Shown in pieces: positions 7,963-17,296 of a stretch of 64,000 bases of DNA. Within the stretch, counting starts at the first letter, position 1; each line of letters begins with the position of its first letter. Source of the stretch: Cohnella herbarum (lineage in GTDB: Bacteria > Bacillota > Bacilli > Paenibacillales > Paenibacillaceae). The stretch spans positions 8,109,001 through 8,173,000 of the forward strand of contig NZ_CP051680.1 of assembly GCF_012849095.1 (NCBI RefSeq), read 5' to 3'. The notes beneath the pieces are model-generated. The model had not been told where the DNA came from, made no database searches, and was given only the letters and a program-made list of their open reading frames with translations. Position numbers and translations under genes: made by a program.

Positions 7963-9252
7963 ATGCAGTTCGGACTTTTGCACCCGGCTGATCAAATCAC
8001 GTTAATGATGGAAAGAATCTATAGTTATGGAATGACGACGACTTCGGGAGGGAATTTGTCCATTCTCGACGACAACGGCGATCTATGGATCACTCCCGCC
8101 GGCATAGACAAAGGCTCTCTCACCCGCAATGACATCGTCTGCGTAAAGGCGGACGGTCAAGTCGTCGGCATACATAAACCGTCTAGCGAGTTGCCTTTTC
8201 ATAGATTGGTGTACCGGACGAGACCCGATCTGAAGGCGGTCGTTCACGCCCATCCTCCCGCGCTCGTATCGTTCAGCATCGTTCGCCGTATCCCCGATAC
8301 GCGGATGCTTCCGAACGAAAGAAAAATATGCGGAGAGATCGGCATGGCGGAGTATGCGCTGCCGGGTAGCGAGGAGCTTGGACAAAATATCGCCGCCGTC
8401 TTCGCGAAGGGGATCGACACCGTGATGTTAGAAAACCACGGCATCGTCATCGGCGGTCCCGATCTGTTCGAAGCGTTCAAAATTTTCGAAACGCTTGATT
8501 TCTGCGCCAGACTGGAGATCAAAGCCAAACGGATCGGAAAGCCGATTCTGCTGTCCGAAGCGCATTATGAAACGGTTGCCGCCAACGCGGAGTTCCAACC
8601 GGCTACTTTCCTCCCGACCGGGTATAGCTCGAAGGAAAGGGAGCTTCGCCGGGAAATGATCAAGTTCATTCAGCGATCCTACGACCAACGTCTCTTCACG
8701 AGCACGCAAGGGACGTTCTCTCAGCGGCTCGGACAAGGCAGCTTCATCCTTACCCCTCATGGCATGGACCGCAAATACTTGGACGTCGATCACCTAGTCA
8801 GGGTGGACGACGGAAAAGTCGAGGAAGGCAAGCAGCCAAGCCGATCCGCGAAGCTGCATGAAGCGATCTACGAACTTCATCCTCATATCGATTCCATTAT
8901 GATCGCGCATCCGCCGAACATTATGGCATTCGCGGTAACGGATGATGCTTTCGATTCCAGAACGATTCCGGAGAGCTATCTGCTCCTTCGAAATGTACCT
9001 AAATTGCCATTCGGCTCGATCTATACCGCTCCGCGCGAAGCGGCTGCGAATTTTACGAAGGATACGCCGATCGCGCTAGTGGAAAACAACTGCGTAATCG
9101 TGACCGGGCAAAGTTTGCTGAATACGTTCGATCGGCTGGAGGTTGCGGAGTACAGCGCGAAAGCGATCATCTCTTCCCGTTGCCTCGGGGATATCGTGTC
9201 GATAGACGACAAGAAAATTCGCGATATCGAAGAAGCGTTCGGATTAGCTTAA
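7963..9252 (+). CDS. Tandem class II aldolase/adducin protein with a degenerate second domain
   Basis: Two class II (zinc) aldolase domains in one 429-aa chain; the usual fuculose-phosphate aldolase is one domain of about 215 aa. Start at ATG 7963, because AGGAG at 7949-7953 abuts the earlier ATG at 7954. Domain 1 (about 1-200) keeps TTSGGNLSI, ITPAG, PSSELPFHRLVY, the zinc pair VVHAHPP and LENHGIVI, so it looks catalytic. Domain 2 (about 215-425) keeps AHPPN but reads VENNCVIV where domain 1 has LENHG, losing that metal His, and so is probably structural. The substrate is likely a sugar phosphate; which one is unknown. It is followed by a terminator. Confidence 0.8.
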   Translation: MQFGLLHPADQITLMMERIYSYGMTTTSGGNLSILDDNGDLWITPAGIDKGSLTRNDIVCVKADGQVVGIHKPSSELPFHRLVYRTRPDLKAVVHAHPPALVSFSIVRRIPDTRMLPNERKICGEIGMAEYALPGSEELGQNIAAVFAKGIDTVMLENHGIVIGGPDLFEAFKIFETLDFCARLEIKAKRIGKPILLSEAHYETVAANAEFQPATFLPTGYSSKERELRREMIKFIQRSYDQRLFTSTQGTFSQRLGQGSFILTPHGMDRKYLDVDHLVRVDDGKVEEGKQPSRSAKLHEAIYELHPHIDSIMIAHPPNIMAFAVTDDAFDSRTIPESYLLLRNVPKLPFGSIYTAPREAAANFTKDTPIALVENNCVIVTGQSLLNTFDRLEVAEYSAKAIISSRCLGDIVSIDDKKIRDIEEAFGLA

Positions 9253-9262
9253 ATAACGAATA

Positions 9263-9307
9263 GGACGGACTGCCGGAAGGGATACCTTTCGCGCGGTCCG
9301 TTTTCAT
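9263..9307 (+). terminator. Rho-independent terminator
   Basis: GGACGGACTGCCGGAAGG pairs imperfectly with CCTTTCGCGCGGTCCG, followed by TTTTC. It ends the aldolase transcript. Confidence 0.75.
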
Positions 9308-9368
9308 TATGATGATCAGGTGAATGATTTGTGTCAATGTCGAAGATACGGGTTTATCGATATAATAT

Positions 9369-9384
9369 TGTGATTTTTTTCACA
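9369..9384. promoter_or_regulatory. Fnr/Crp-type box, TGTGA-N6-TCACA
   Basis: A perfect TGTGA-TTTTTT-TCACA palindrome, the half-site pattern recognised by the Crp/Fnr superfamily, including Bacillus Fnr. Its centre (9376.5) lies about 41.5 bp before the start point predicted from the -10 box at 9406-9411, the standard class II activator position. The operon behind it (adhE, pflBA) is a typical Fnr target. Confidence 0.82.
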
Positions 9385-9405
9385 TGAAAATGAGATCAAG
9401 AGACG

Positions 9406-9411
9406 TACACT
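9406..9411 (+). promoter_or_regulatory. -10 box of the hemerythrin-adhE-pfl promoter
   Basis: TACACT lies about 7 bp before a predicted start near 9418. No good -35 is visible, as expected for an activator-dependent promoter with an Fnr box at -41.5. Confidence 0.55.
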
Positions 9412-9459
9412 AAAGACATGAAAGAGCTACCTCAACTTCGGATACGGAGGGGATACGCC

Positions 9460-9969
9460 ATGAAACAACAAATCGTCGAGAATGCTTACACGACTCTGAG
9501 CTATTCGAAGCTTGAGATGAGTGAAGCCGTCGAACGTTTGCATGAGGAGCACAAGGAACTGAAGGAAGAGCTTCATGAACTGCACGTATGGGTAAAGGCG
9601 GTAGGGGAGACGTCGGGGGCGATCAATCGAGACGGCATTCTCGGCAACCTGAGGGAGACGGCCAATCAGTTCGTAAGGCAGCTCGATGCCCATGCCAAGT
9701 GGGAGGAAGAAAGACTGTTTCCGATGGTGACTTGGTATTACGGCGAAGAACCCGAACAATTCACGTTGATGGAGCAGGAGCACGTACTGGCGGAGCAATT
9801 CATCCAAGCTTTCGTTAACGCTCTGGAACGCGCGCCGGTTCGCCAGCACGAGGAGAAGGAAATGGCTTCTTATTTGACGCAGGCGATCCAAATTTTGAAC
9901 CATCATTTTCAGATGGAGGAGGATTTAATCGTTACGCTTATCGACCGTTCCAACGGTTACGGCTACTAG
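9460..9969 (+). CDS. Hemerythrin HHE-domain protein
   Basis: A 169-aa helical protein with the metal-ligand pattern of the hemerythrin/HHE family: HEEHKEL (about residue 29), DAHAKWEEERLFP (about 77), MEQEHVLAEQF (about 107) and LNHHFQMEEDLI (about 146). It would bind a di-iron centre and could sense or bind O2 or NO. I start it at 9460, behind GGAGGGG; an ATG at 9418 would coincide with the predicted transcription start. It is the first gene of the operon with adhE and pflBA, whose products are oxygen-sensitive, so a protective or sensing role is a fair inference. Di-iron repair (ScdA/YtfE-like) is an alternative, but the ScdA N-terminal domain is absent. Confidence 0.82.
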   Translation: MKQQIVENAYTTLSYSKLEMSEAVERLHEEHKELKEELHELHVWVKAVGETSGAINRDGILGNLRETANQFVRQLDAHAKWEEERLFPMVTWYYGEEPEQFTLMEQEHVLAEQFIQAFVNALERAPVRQHEEKEMASYLTQAIQILNHHFQMEEDLIVTLIDRSNGYGY

Positions 9970-10018
9970 CGGGAGATCCCTAATCCATAAAATAAGACTC
10001 TACTTGGAGGTTGAGAAT

Positions 10019-12634
10019 ATGGCCATTAAAGAAAAAGTCGGAGAAGTGAAAGATTTACCCAATGCTCAGGCTGAAGTGAATCGCTTGGTAGCCGCTGCAT
10101 TGAAAGCGAGAGACGCGTTCATGGGATTAGACCAGGAGCAGGTCGATCGGATCACGCAGCAAATGGCGTTAGCAGGGTTGGATAAGCATATGGTATTGGC
10201 GAAAATGGCGGTCGAGGAAACGGGGAGAGGCGTATACGAAGATAAAATCACCAAAAACATCTTCGCGACGGAGTACATCTACCATAGCGTGAAGTCCGAC
10301 AAAACCGTGGGCGTCATCGAAGAAAATCCTTACGAGAACTATCGCAAGGTTGCGGAGCCGGTCGGCGTAATCGCGGGCGTTACCCCCGTTACGAATCCGA
10401 CTTCGACGACGATGTTCAAGGCCATCATCGCGATGAAGACGCGTAATCCGATTATATTCGCTTTTCATCCGTCCGCTCAGAAGAGCAGCGAAGCCGCTGC
10501 CCGCGCGGTTATGGAAGCCGCGGTTCAAGCGGGAGCTCCAGAAGGTTGCATCCAGTGGGTGGCTAACCCTTCCCTCGAGGCAACCAGCCTGCTAATGAAT
10601 CACCCGGATGTCGCTCTCGTGTTGGCAACCGGCGGATCGGCTATGGTGAAGGCGGCTTACAGCACGGGAAAACCGGCGTTAGGCGTAGGACCCGGCAACG
10701 TGCCGTGCTTCATTGAGAAAACAGCGGATCTGCTGCAAGCCGTTACCGATCTGATCCTATCCAAGACGTTCGACAACGGCATGATCTGCGCCTCCGAACA
10801 AGCGGTCATTATCGAGGAGCCGATCTATGCGGAGACGAAGCGGTTAATGGGCGAGATGGGCTGTTACTTCTTGAACAAAGAAGAGACGGCTGCCGTATCG
10901 AAGCTGGTCATTAACGAGGACAGATGCGCGGTGAATGCCGTCATCGTCGGCCAATCCGCCGTGAAAATCGCGCAGATGGCCAACATCAGCGTACCTGAGG
11001 ATACGAAAATTCTCGTTGCCGAGCTGAACGGAGTCGGTAAAGATTATCCGCTGTCGGCGGAGAAGCTAAGTCCGGTGCTCGCGTGCTATAAGGTAAAGAA
11101 TGCCGCGCAAGGCATTCAGAGAGCGGCGGAAGTGACGGCATTCGGAGGCATGGGACACTCGTCGGTCGTTCATTCCAAAGACGATGCCGTGATCGCCGAG
11201 TTCGCGGCCACTCTAAAAACCGGACGCGTCATCGTCAATTCCCCGTCTACGCACGGCGCGATCGGCGACTTGTACAATACGAACCTGCCTTCCTTGACGC
11301 TCGGTTGCGGTTCTTACGGACACAACTCGACGACTTCCAACGTAACGGCGGTTAATCTGCTTAACATTAAACGCGTCGCTTACCGGACCGTGAATATGCA
11401 GTGGTTCAAGGTTCCGCCGAAAATCTACTTCGAGAAAGGTTCCACGCAATATTTGGAGAAAATGCCGGACATCAACCGGATTCTTATCGTCACCGACCCG
11501 ATGATGGTTAAGCTCGGCTATGTCGACAGGGTCGAATATTACTTGCGCAAGCGGAAGCTGCCCGTCTCCATCGAAGTGTTCTCGGAAGTTGAGCCTGATC
11601 CGTCCGTCGAAACGGTGGAACGCGGCACGAGAATTATGGCGGGCTTCAAGCCCGACTGCATTATCGCTCTCGGAGGCGGTTCGCCGATGGATGCGGCGAA
11701 AGCGATGTGGCTGTTCTACGAATACCCGGATACTTCTTTCCACTCGCTGAAGATGAAATTCTTGGATATCCGCAAACGGGTATACAAGTATCCTCGGCTA
11801 GGCAACAAAGCTAAATTCGTCGCGATCCCGACTACGTCGGGTACGGGCTCGGAGGTCACGTCGTTCGCGGTCATCACGGACAAAAAGTCGGGAAATACGA
11901 AATATCCGCTTGCCGATTACGAGCTGACGCCGGACGTGTCGATCATCGATCCCGAGTACGTGTACTCCCTGCCTAAGACGGCGGTAGCGGATACCGGCAT
12001 GGACGTGCTGACGCATGCGATCGAAGCCTATGTATCGGTAATGGCCAACGATTACACGGACGGCTTGGCGATCAAGGCCATTCAGCTCGTCTTCGAGAAT
12101 CTGGAGAAATCCTACAAGACGGCGGATCCGCTCGCCCGCGAGAAAATGCATAACGCATCGTCGATCGCCGGGATGGCGTTCGCCAACGCTTTCCTTGGAA
12201 TCAACCACAGCCTCGCTCATAAGTGGGGCGGCGAGTTTCATACGGCGCACGGCAGAACGAACGCGATCCTGATGCCTTACGTCATTCGCTATAATGCGCA
12301 GAAGCCTACGAAGTTCGCTTCATTCCCGAAATACGACCATTTCGTGGCGGATCAGCGTTATGCGGAAATCGCCAGAATCTTGGGGCTACCGGCACGCACG
12401 ACGGAAGAAGGCGTGAACAGCTTAATCGAGGCGATCCGGAAGCTGAATCAAACGCTCGATATCCCGGCTACGTTCGGAGAGCTCGGGATCGATCCTCAGA
12501 AGTTCGAGAGCAGAGCGGACGAACTGGCGGACCGCGCCTTCGAGGATCAATGCACGACCGCAAACCCGCGCATGCCTCTCGTAACCGAGCTGGCGGACAT
12601 CTACCGCAGGGCATTCTACGGCCGTAACGACTAA
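10019..12634 (+). CDS. adhE: Bifunctional acetaldehyde-CoA / alcohol dehydrogenase (AdhE)
   Basis: Reduces acetyl-CoA to acetaldehyde and then ethanol with NADH during fermentation; forms cytoplasmic spirosomes in known members. Start is ATG 10019 behind GGAGG (10006-10010), giving 871 aa, normal length. The N-terminal aldehyde dehydrogenase half (about 1-440) has LATGGSAMVKAAYSTGKPA, GVGPGNVP and the catalytic Cys in DNGMICASEQ (about 250). The C-terminal iron alcohol dehydrogenase half (about 450-871) has ALGGGSPMDAAKAMW, PTTSGTGSEVT and the iron ligands in HAIEAYVS and LAHKWGGEFHTAHGRTNA. Cotranscribed with pflBA behind the Fnr box. Confidence 0.96.
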   Translation: MAIKEKVGEVKDLPNAQAEVNRLVAAALKARDAFMGLDQEQVDRITQQMALAGLDKHMVLAKMAVEETGRGVYEDKITKNIFATEYIYHSVKSDKTVGVIEENPYENYRKVAEPVGVIAGVTPVTNPTSTTMFKAIIAMKTRNPIIFAFHPSAQKSSEAAARAVMEAAVQAGAPEGCIQWVANPSLEATSLLMNHPDVALVLATGGSAMVKAAYSTGKPALGVGPGNVPCFIEKTADLLQAVTDLILSKTFDNGMICASEQAVIIEEPIYAETKRLMGEMGCYFLNKEETAAVSKLVINEDRCAVNAVIVGQSAVKIAQMANISVPEDTKILVAELNGVGKDYPLSAEKLSPVLACYKVKNAAQGIQRAAEVTAFGGMGHSSVVHSKDDAVIAEFAATLKTGRVIVNSPSTHGAIGDLYNTNLPSLTLGCGSYGHNSTTSNVTAVNLLNIKRVAYRTVNMQWFKVPPKIYFEKGSTQYLEKMPDINRILIVTDPMMVKLGYVDRVEYYLRKRKLPVSIEVFSEVEPDPSVETVERGTRIMAGFKPDCIIALGGGSPMDAAKAMWLFYEYPDTSFHSLKMKFLDIRKRVYKYPRLGNKAKFVAIPTTSGTGSEVTSFAVITDKKSGNTKYPLADYELTPDVSIIDPEYVYSLPKTAVADTGMDVLTHAIEAYVSVMANDYTDGLAIKAIQLVFENLEKSYKTADPLAREKMHNASSIAGMAFANAFLGINHSLAHKWGGEFHTAHGRTNAILMPYVIRYNAQKPTKFASFPKYDHFVADQRYAEIARILGLPARTTEEGVNSLIEAIRKLNQTLDIPATFGELGIDPQKFESRADELADRAFEDQCTTANPRMPLVTELADIYRRAFYGRND

Positions 12635-12674
12635 CGACATCATGCGATAAAACGAGAGTGGAGGTGCCTTGATC

Positions 12675-14942
12675 ATGGCATTGAGAGAATCCGAATTAAA
12701 GCAGACGAACAAGGATGGCGCGTGGAGAGGGTTCGCTTCGGGAGTTTGGCGGGAGCGGATCGACGTAAAAAATTTCCTCGATCGCAACCTGACCCCTTAT
12801 GCGGGAGACGAGGGGTTTCTCGCGGGACCTACGGAGGCGACTACGGCGCTCTGGCAACAAATTCAACGGCTAACGAAGCTGGAGAGGGACAACGGAGGCG
12901 TATTGGATATCGATCTCGATACGATATCCACGATTACTTCCCATGCTCCCGGTTACATCGATAAGGACATGGAGCAGATCGTCGGCTTGCAAACCGACGC
13001 TCCGCTCAAACGGTCGGTTCAGCCTTTCGGTGGGATCAAAATGGTCGTGGATGCTTGCGAAGCTTACGGTTTTCAATTACCTCAGGAGATCGTCAAGCTG
13101 TTCACCGAAGTTCGCAAAACCCACAATCAAGGCGTCTTCGATGCTTATACGACAGAGATGCGCGCCGCGCGCAAAGCGGGCATCATTACGGGGCTCCCCG
13201 ATGCGTACGGACGAGGGCGGATTATCGGCGATTATCGCCGGGTAGCTCTCTACGGAATCGACCGTCTTATCTCCGGCAAGAAGGAAGATCTGCTGCAGCT
13301 TGAAGTGGACTCGATGACGGAGGACGTAATCCGGCTGCGCGAGGAGTTATCGGAACAGATCCGGGCGCTGCAGGAATTGAAACAAATGGCTTCCTCATAC
13401 GGCCACGATTTGTCCGGTCCCGCGACGAATGCCAAAGAAGCTTTCCAGTGGCTGTACTTCGCCTATCTCGGCGCGATTAAAGAGCAGAACGGAGCGGCGA
13501 TGAGCATTGGCCGGGTGACAAGCTTCCTGGACGTGTACATCGATCGCGATATGCGGGAAGGAACGCTGACGGAAGAACAAGCGCAGGAGCTCATGGACCA
13601 CTTCGTCATGAAGCTGCGGATCGTGAAGTTTCTCCGTACGCCGGATTACAACGAGCTGTTCAGCGGAGATCCGACTTGGGTGACCGAGTCGATCGGCGGC
13701 ATGGCGCTTACGGGAGAAACCCGCGTGACGAAGAGCTCGTTCCGTATTCTCCATACGTTATATAATCTGGGACCGGCGCCGGAACCGAACTTGACCGTGT
13801 TATGGTCGGTTAACCTTCCGGAATCGTTCAAGAAATATTGCGCGAAAGTGTCCATCGAGACGAGTTCCATCCAGTACGAGAACGATGATCTTATGCGGGC
13901 CCAATTCGGCGACGATTACGGAATCGCTTGCTGCGTATCCGCGATGCGGATCGGGAAGCAAATGCAGTTCTTCGGCGCCCGGGCCAATCTCGGCAAAGCG
14001 CTGCTGTACGCGATCAATGGCGGCGTGGACGAGAAATCGGGCCTTCAGGTCGGTCCGGCTTACGCGCCGATTACAGGAGATACGTTAGTTTTCGATGAAG
14101 TGATGAAGAAATACGATACGATGCTGGAATGGTTGGCGCAGCTGTACATGAACACGCTAAACGTGATCCACTTCATGCATGACAAATACTCCTACGAGCG
14201 GTTGGAAATGGCGCTTCACGATCGGGAGATTTTGCGGACGATGGCGTGCGGCATAGCCGGATTGTCCGTCGTCGCGGACAGCCTGAGCGCCATTAAGTAC
14301 GCGGTAGTGAAGCCGATCCGCAACGAGAAAGGGATCGCCGTCGACTTCGAGATCGAAGGCGAGTATCCGCAATACGGCAACAATGACGAGCGCGTCGACC
14401 GAATTGCCGTACAGATTACCGAGTCGTTCATGAATAAGCTACGCAAACACAATGCCTATCGGAACGCGTTACCTACGATGTCGGTGCTCACGATTACTTC
14501 GAACGTCGTGTACGGCAAGAAGACGGGCAGCACTCCGGACGGAAGAAAAGCGGGAGAACCGTTCGCTCCGGGCGCTAACCCGATGCACGGACGAGATCGG
14601 ATGGGGGCACTTGCTTCGTTAGCTTCCGTCGCGAAGATTCCATACGATAGCTGTCTTGACGGCATATCGAACACGTTCTCGATTATTCCGAAAGCGCTCG
14701 GCAAGGAACAAGCGGTACGGATCAACAACATGGTTTCCTTGCTGGACGGCTATGCGGAAAGCTTGGGGCATCACCTCAACGTCAACGTGTTCGACAGAGA
14801 GCAGCTTATGGACGCGATGGAGCATCCCGAGAACTATCCGCAGCTTACGATCCGGGTATCGGGTTATGCGGTGAATTTCATCAAACTGACGCGCGAGCAG
14901 CAATTGGATGTCATCAATCGTACATTCCATGGCGCCGTGTAA
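12675..14942 (+). CDS. pflB: Formate acetyltransferase (pyruvate formate-lyase)
   Basis: Glycyl-radical enzyme that converts pyruvate and CoA to acetyl-CoA and formate anaerobically. 755 aa from ATG 12675, behind GGAGGTG; a TTG at 12669 is also in frame. The adjacent catalytic cysteines are in [17 protein letters not shown] (about 415-420) and the C-terminal glycyl-radical loop is [16 protein letters not shown] (Gly about 730). Further conserved stretches include [23 protein letters not shown] sequence near 620. It lies between adhE and its activase. Oxygen would cleave the radical-bearing chain, which fits the Fnr-type control and the hemerythrin partner. Confidence 0.97.
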   Translation: MALRESELKQTNKDGAWRGFASGVWRERIDVKNFLDRNLTPYAGDEGFLAGPTEATTALWQQIQRLTKLERDNGGVLDIDLDTISTITSHAPGYIDKDMEQIVGLQTDAPLKRSVQPFGGIKMVVDACEAYGFQLPQEIVKLFTEVRKTHNQGVFDAYTTEMRAARKAGIITGLPDAYGRGRIIGDYRRVALYGIDRLISGKKEDLLQLEVDSMTEDVIRLREELSEQIRALQELKQMASSYGHDLSGPATNAKEAFQWLYFAYLGAIKEQNGAAMSIGRVTSFLDVYIDRDMREGTLTEEQAQELMDHFVMKLRIVKFLRTPDYNELFSGDPTWVTESIGGMALTGETRVTKSSFRILHTLYNLGPAPEPNLTVLWSVNLPESFKKYCAKVSIETSSIQYENDDLMRAQFGDDYGIACCVSAMRIGKQMQFFGARANLGKALLYAINGGVDEKSGLQVGPAYAPITGDTLVFDEVMKKYDTMLEWLAQLYMNTLNVIHFMHDKYSYERLEMALHDREILRTMACGIAGLSVVADSLSAIKYAVVKPIRNEKGIAVDFEIEGEYPQYGNNDERVDRIAVQITESFMNKLRKHNAYRNALPTMSVLTITSNVVYGKKTGSTPDGRKAGEPFAPGANPMHGRDRMGALASLASVAKIPYDSCLDGISNTFSIIPKALGKEQAVRINNMVSLLDGYAESLGHHLNVNVFDREQLMDAMEHPENYPQLTIRVSGYAVNFIKLTREQQLDVINRTFHGAV

Positions 14943-14972
14943 TCGAGATCGGCTATAGGGAGGTCGTTACGC

Positions 14973-15737
14973 ATGAAAGGCAGAATCCACTCCATTGATT
15001 CCTTCGGTACCGTCGACGGACCGGGAATACGCTTCGTGCTTTTCATGCAAGGGTGCGCGCTACAATGCCAATTTTGCCACAATCCGGATACTTGGGACAC
15101 GGGAGCCGGCAGAGCCGTAACGGTGGAAGAAATCTTGAGGGAGATCGAACCGTATTTGCCTTATTATCGCCGGTCCGGAGGCGGGATTACCGTAACGGGA
15201 GGAGAGCCGACGCTTCAAGCGGGATTCGTAGCGGAGCTCTTCTCCGAGTGCAAGCGTAGATGGGGTCTTCATACGACGCTTGATTCATCGGGGTTTTGCG
15301 AGGTTAGCCATGCGAAGGCGCTTCTCGACGTTACGGATTTGGTGCTGCTCGATCTGAAGCAAATGAACCCCGAGAAGCATGAGAGATTAACGAGCAGGGA
15401 CAATGAGAGGATACTTAAGTTCGCCGCTTATTTGTCCGAGCGGAACACGCCGATGTGGATCCGCCACGTGCTTATTCCCGGCATAACGGATGACGGCAAC
15501 GATCTGCGCGCTCTCGGTTCCTTTGTCGAGGGGCTGCGCGGAGTAGAGAAGTTGGAATTGCTTCCGTACCATCGGATGGGCGTGTACAAGTGGCAACAAC
15601 TCGGCAAAGATTATCCGCTGGAAGGCGTTCCGACGCCGACGGAACGAGAGATCGAGCGTGCCTATCGGCTTATCGAAGAAGGGAGGGCTAATCGCCGAGG
15701 AGATCGCGCGCCGCTTGGAAGAACGATAACCCGTTAA
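14973..15737 (+). CDS. pflA: Pyruvate formate-lyase activating enzyme
   Basis: Radical SAM enzyme that places the glycyl radical on PflB. 254 aa with the iron-sulfur motif CALQCQFCHNPDTW (CxxxCxxC, about residue 29), TVTGGEPTLQ (about 76, SAM binding), LDSSGF and LLDLKQM, and a C-terminal EKLELLPYHRMGVYKW segment typical of the family. The start is 30 bp after pflB, behind GGGAGG. Last gene of the hemerythrin-adhE-pflB-pflA operon, followed by a terminator shared with a convergent gene. Confidence 0.95.
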   Translation: MKGRIHSIDSFGTVDGPGIRFVLFMQGCALQCQFCHNPDTWDTGAGRAVTVEEILREIEPYLPYYRRSGGGITVTGGEPTLQAGFVAELFSECKRRWGLHTTLDSSGFCEVSHAKALLDVTDLVLLDLKQMNPEKHERLTSRDNERILKFAAYLSERNTPMWIRHVLIPGITDDGNDLRALGSFVEGLRGVEKLELLPYHRMGVYKWQQLGKDYPLEGVPTPTEREIERAYRLIEEGRANRRGDRAPLGRTITR

Positions 15738-15748
15738 CGGGCAAACAC

Positions 15749-15804
15749 GGAAAATCCATCCTCCTTAGTCCGTTTTCTAACGCGGCTAGGGAGGATGGAT
15801 TTAT
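15749..15804. terminator. Bidirectional terminator between pflA and a convergent gene
   Basis: AAATCCATCCTCC pairs with GGGAGGATGGATTT around a loop of about 25 nt, with A/T tracts on both sides, so it can serve both strands. Confidence 0.8.
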
Positions 15805-15825
15805 ACGCTTTGCTGGTTCGCGAGG

Positions 15826-16293
15826 TTAACCGGCGATAATAAAGGGGATCGATTCCGCATTGTGAACGTAATACTCTAATGACTGAGTCAATACTTGCGT
15901 GAACGCGGGCTCATTCGTTGTAGGGATGACCCAGATCGTTCTATCTTTCATGGCCGACTTGGGAAGCCTGTAATCGTTGTCTCGTAGGTGGATCTCCATA
16001 GACTCCGGTATCTTATCCGTACGAAGCGTCAAGCGAATATGCCCGACCGCTTTGAATAGATTGCTGTATTCCGTCATTTCCGCGTAATCCCAACGGATAC
16101 TTTCGATATTTTCCAAGAAGAAGAGCTTATCTGCACCCTCCTCGTTGACCATACGGACCTGATCCATGATGATACTGCTTTTGTTAAGAAGAAAATCAGC
16201 CATTTCCAAAGCATGGATTTTCCTGCTGGCCTTAACGAGTATAGAAAAAGACACATTTAACGTTGCGCGTTCCGAGCGTGGGTTTCTGATCAT
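15826..16293 (-). CDS. Protein of unknown function
   Basis: I do not recognise this 155-aa protein. It has no signal peptide or membrane segment and is of mixed charge. Possible strand-rich segments (ATLNVSFSILVKASRK, AVGHIRLTLRTDKI, MEIHLRDNDYRL) alternate with helical ones, suggesting a compact alpha/beta domain. AAGGAG lies about 15 nt before the ATG, a long spacing, so the start is uncertain. It is divergent from the TerB-like gene with a 14-bp palindrome at 16348-16361 between them. Confidence 0.65.
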   Translation of the reverse strand: MIRNPRSERATLNVSFSILVKASRKIHALEMADFLLNKSSIIMDQVRMVNEEGADKLFFLENIESIRWDYAEMTEYSNLFKAVGHIRLTLRTDKIPESMEIHLRDNDYRLPKSAMKDRTIWVIPTTNEPAFTQVLTQSLEYYVHNAESIPFIIAG

Positions 16294-16347
16294 CGTGACA
16301 ATATCGATCTCCTTCGAGGTTTGAAATTTTGATTCGCTAACTATCTT

Positions 16348-16361
16348 ACATAAGTTTATGT
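16348..16361. promoter_or_regulatory. Palindrome in a divergent promoter region
   Basis: ACATAA-GT-TTATGT lies in the spacer between the two divergent small genes, just upstream of a TAAAAT box at 16373-16378. It may be an operator; no regulator can be named. Confidence 0.3.
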
Positions 16362-16497
16362 GCGAATTTTGCTAAAATGTCGGGTCTAAATCTAACTATT
16401 ATTGTCGATCCTCCCTATTTCGTTTTCCAAACAGGAAAAAAGCCCGAAGCGTCGAATTGATTACGAACATACTTTCATACAAAAGGAGCTGTCGGCA

Positions 16498-16920
16498 TTG
16501 TTTTTACATTTTCTTCAGTCGCAAGAACATAAAGAAGCCTTTCTGGAATTGGCACGAGTCGTCGCAAAAGCCGATGGTTACGTAAGCGGGAACGAAGCGC
16601 GGAATTTACGGGCTTTCAGGATAGAGATGGGCATGGAGGAAGACGCTAAGCAGGTAACCCCGTTTCCTTCGAAGAGGGAGCTTTCCGAGATTATCGGCGG
16701 CATACGGGAGGAGCAGATCAAGAACGTCTTCTTCGCGGAAATTCTTCTGCTCGTATTCGCGGATGGCGATTATAGCGACGACGAGAAAGAGATCGTTCTG
16801 GAGATGAAACGGCTATTCGGTTATTCGGAAGAAATCTACGAGAAGTTCAAGGATTGGGTCATTCGCCAAGATCAAGTGAAGATCGAGGGAATGAAGCTGA
16901 TATTGGACCCGACTTTCTGA
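16498..16920 (+). CDS. TerB-like domain protein
   Basis: A 140-aa acidic helical protein resembling the TerB/tellurite-resistance-like fold: LARVVAKADGYVSGNEARNL (first helical repeat with the acidic loop) and LLLVFADGDYSDDEKEIV (second repeat). I choose a TTG start at 16498 behind AAAAGGAG (16481-16488, spacing 9); the frame is open further upstream to 16402, but no ribosome site supports a longer form. The two acidic AxADGxxS / FADGDYS motifs may bind metal, as in known TerB domains. There are no other ter genes nearby, so tellurite resistance should not be assumed. Confidence 0.68.
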   Translation: MFLHFLQSQEHKEAFLELARVVAKADGYVSGNEARNLRAFRIEMGMEEDAKQVTPFPSKRELSEIIGGIREEQIKNVFFAEILLLVFADGDYSDDEKEIVLEMKRLFGYSEEIYEKFKDWVIRQDQVKIEGMKLILDPTF

Positions 16921-17296
16921 ACCTTATCTAAGATATAGGGGAACCTCGCTCACGCTTGTCGTGATCGGGGTTCTTTTCGTTTGCGATCGAAATAACAAGC
17001 GAACGGGAGTAGCTTAAAGAGTCGGATAACGATAAGACCTCCATCCCGACAGGGTGGGGGTTACTCTTTCGATTCCTCCATGATTAGGAAAAACGTTTTT
17101 CAGAGAGTATTTCTAAGATGATAATGTGTTTTTTTACCGAGATTAATAAGGGGGATTGTTGTCTATAAAATGGAGTGATAACCTTATCTTGTAAGAAAAA
17201 ATGATCTATAAAGGAGGAAGATGACACAAATTAACCGGATCGAACGGGCAGTGCGATGACGGCTCGAAAACTCTAATTGAGAAGGAAGTGCGGATC
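16921..17296 (+). other. 376-bp intergenic leader with terminator and a possible structured RNA
   Basis: It begins with a terminator (16938-16977). At 17016-17072 an AAAGAGT/ACTCTTT outer stem encloses a CCATCCC/GGGTGG hairpin; this could be a structured leader RNA, but I match it to no known riboswitch. Further on are A/T-rich promoter-like boxes and a strong AAAGGAGG at 17210-17217 that is only 3 nt from an ATG opening a 12-codon ORF (17221-17259). The FnIII gene starts 37 bp later. Confidence 0.4.
16938..16978 (+). terminator. Rho-independent terminator
   Basis: GGGGAACCTCG and CGGGGTTC form the outer stem with an inner CACG/CGTG pair, then TTTTCGTTT. It follows the TerB-like gene. Confidence 0.7.

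Noticed and set aside
16498..16920. Tellurite resistance determinant
   Set aside because: Only a TerB-like fold is visible, with none of the other ter genes.
17221..17259. 12-codon leader peptide upstream of the FnIII gene
   Set aside because: AAGGAGG is only 3 nt from the ATG, too close for good initiation, and the peptide has no regulatory codon run.
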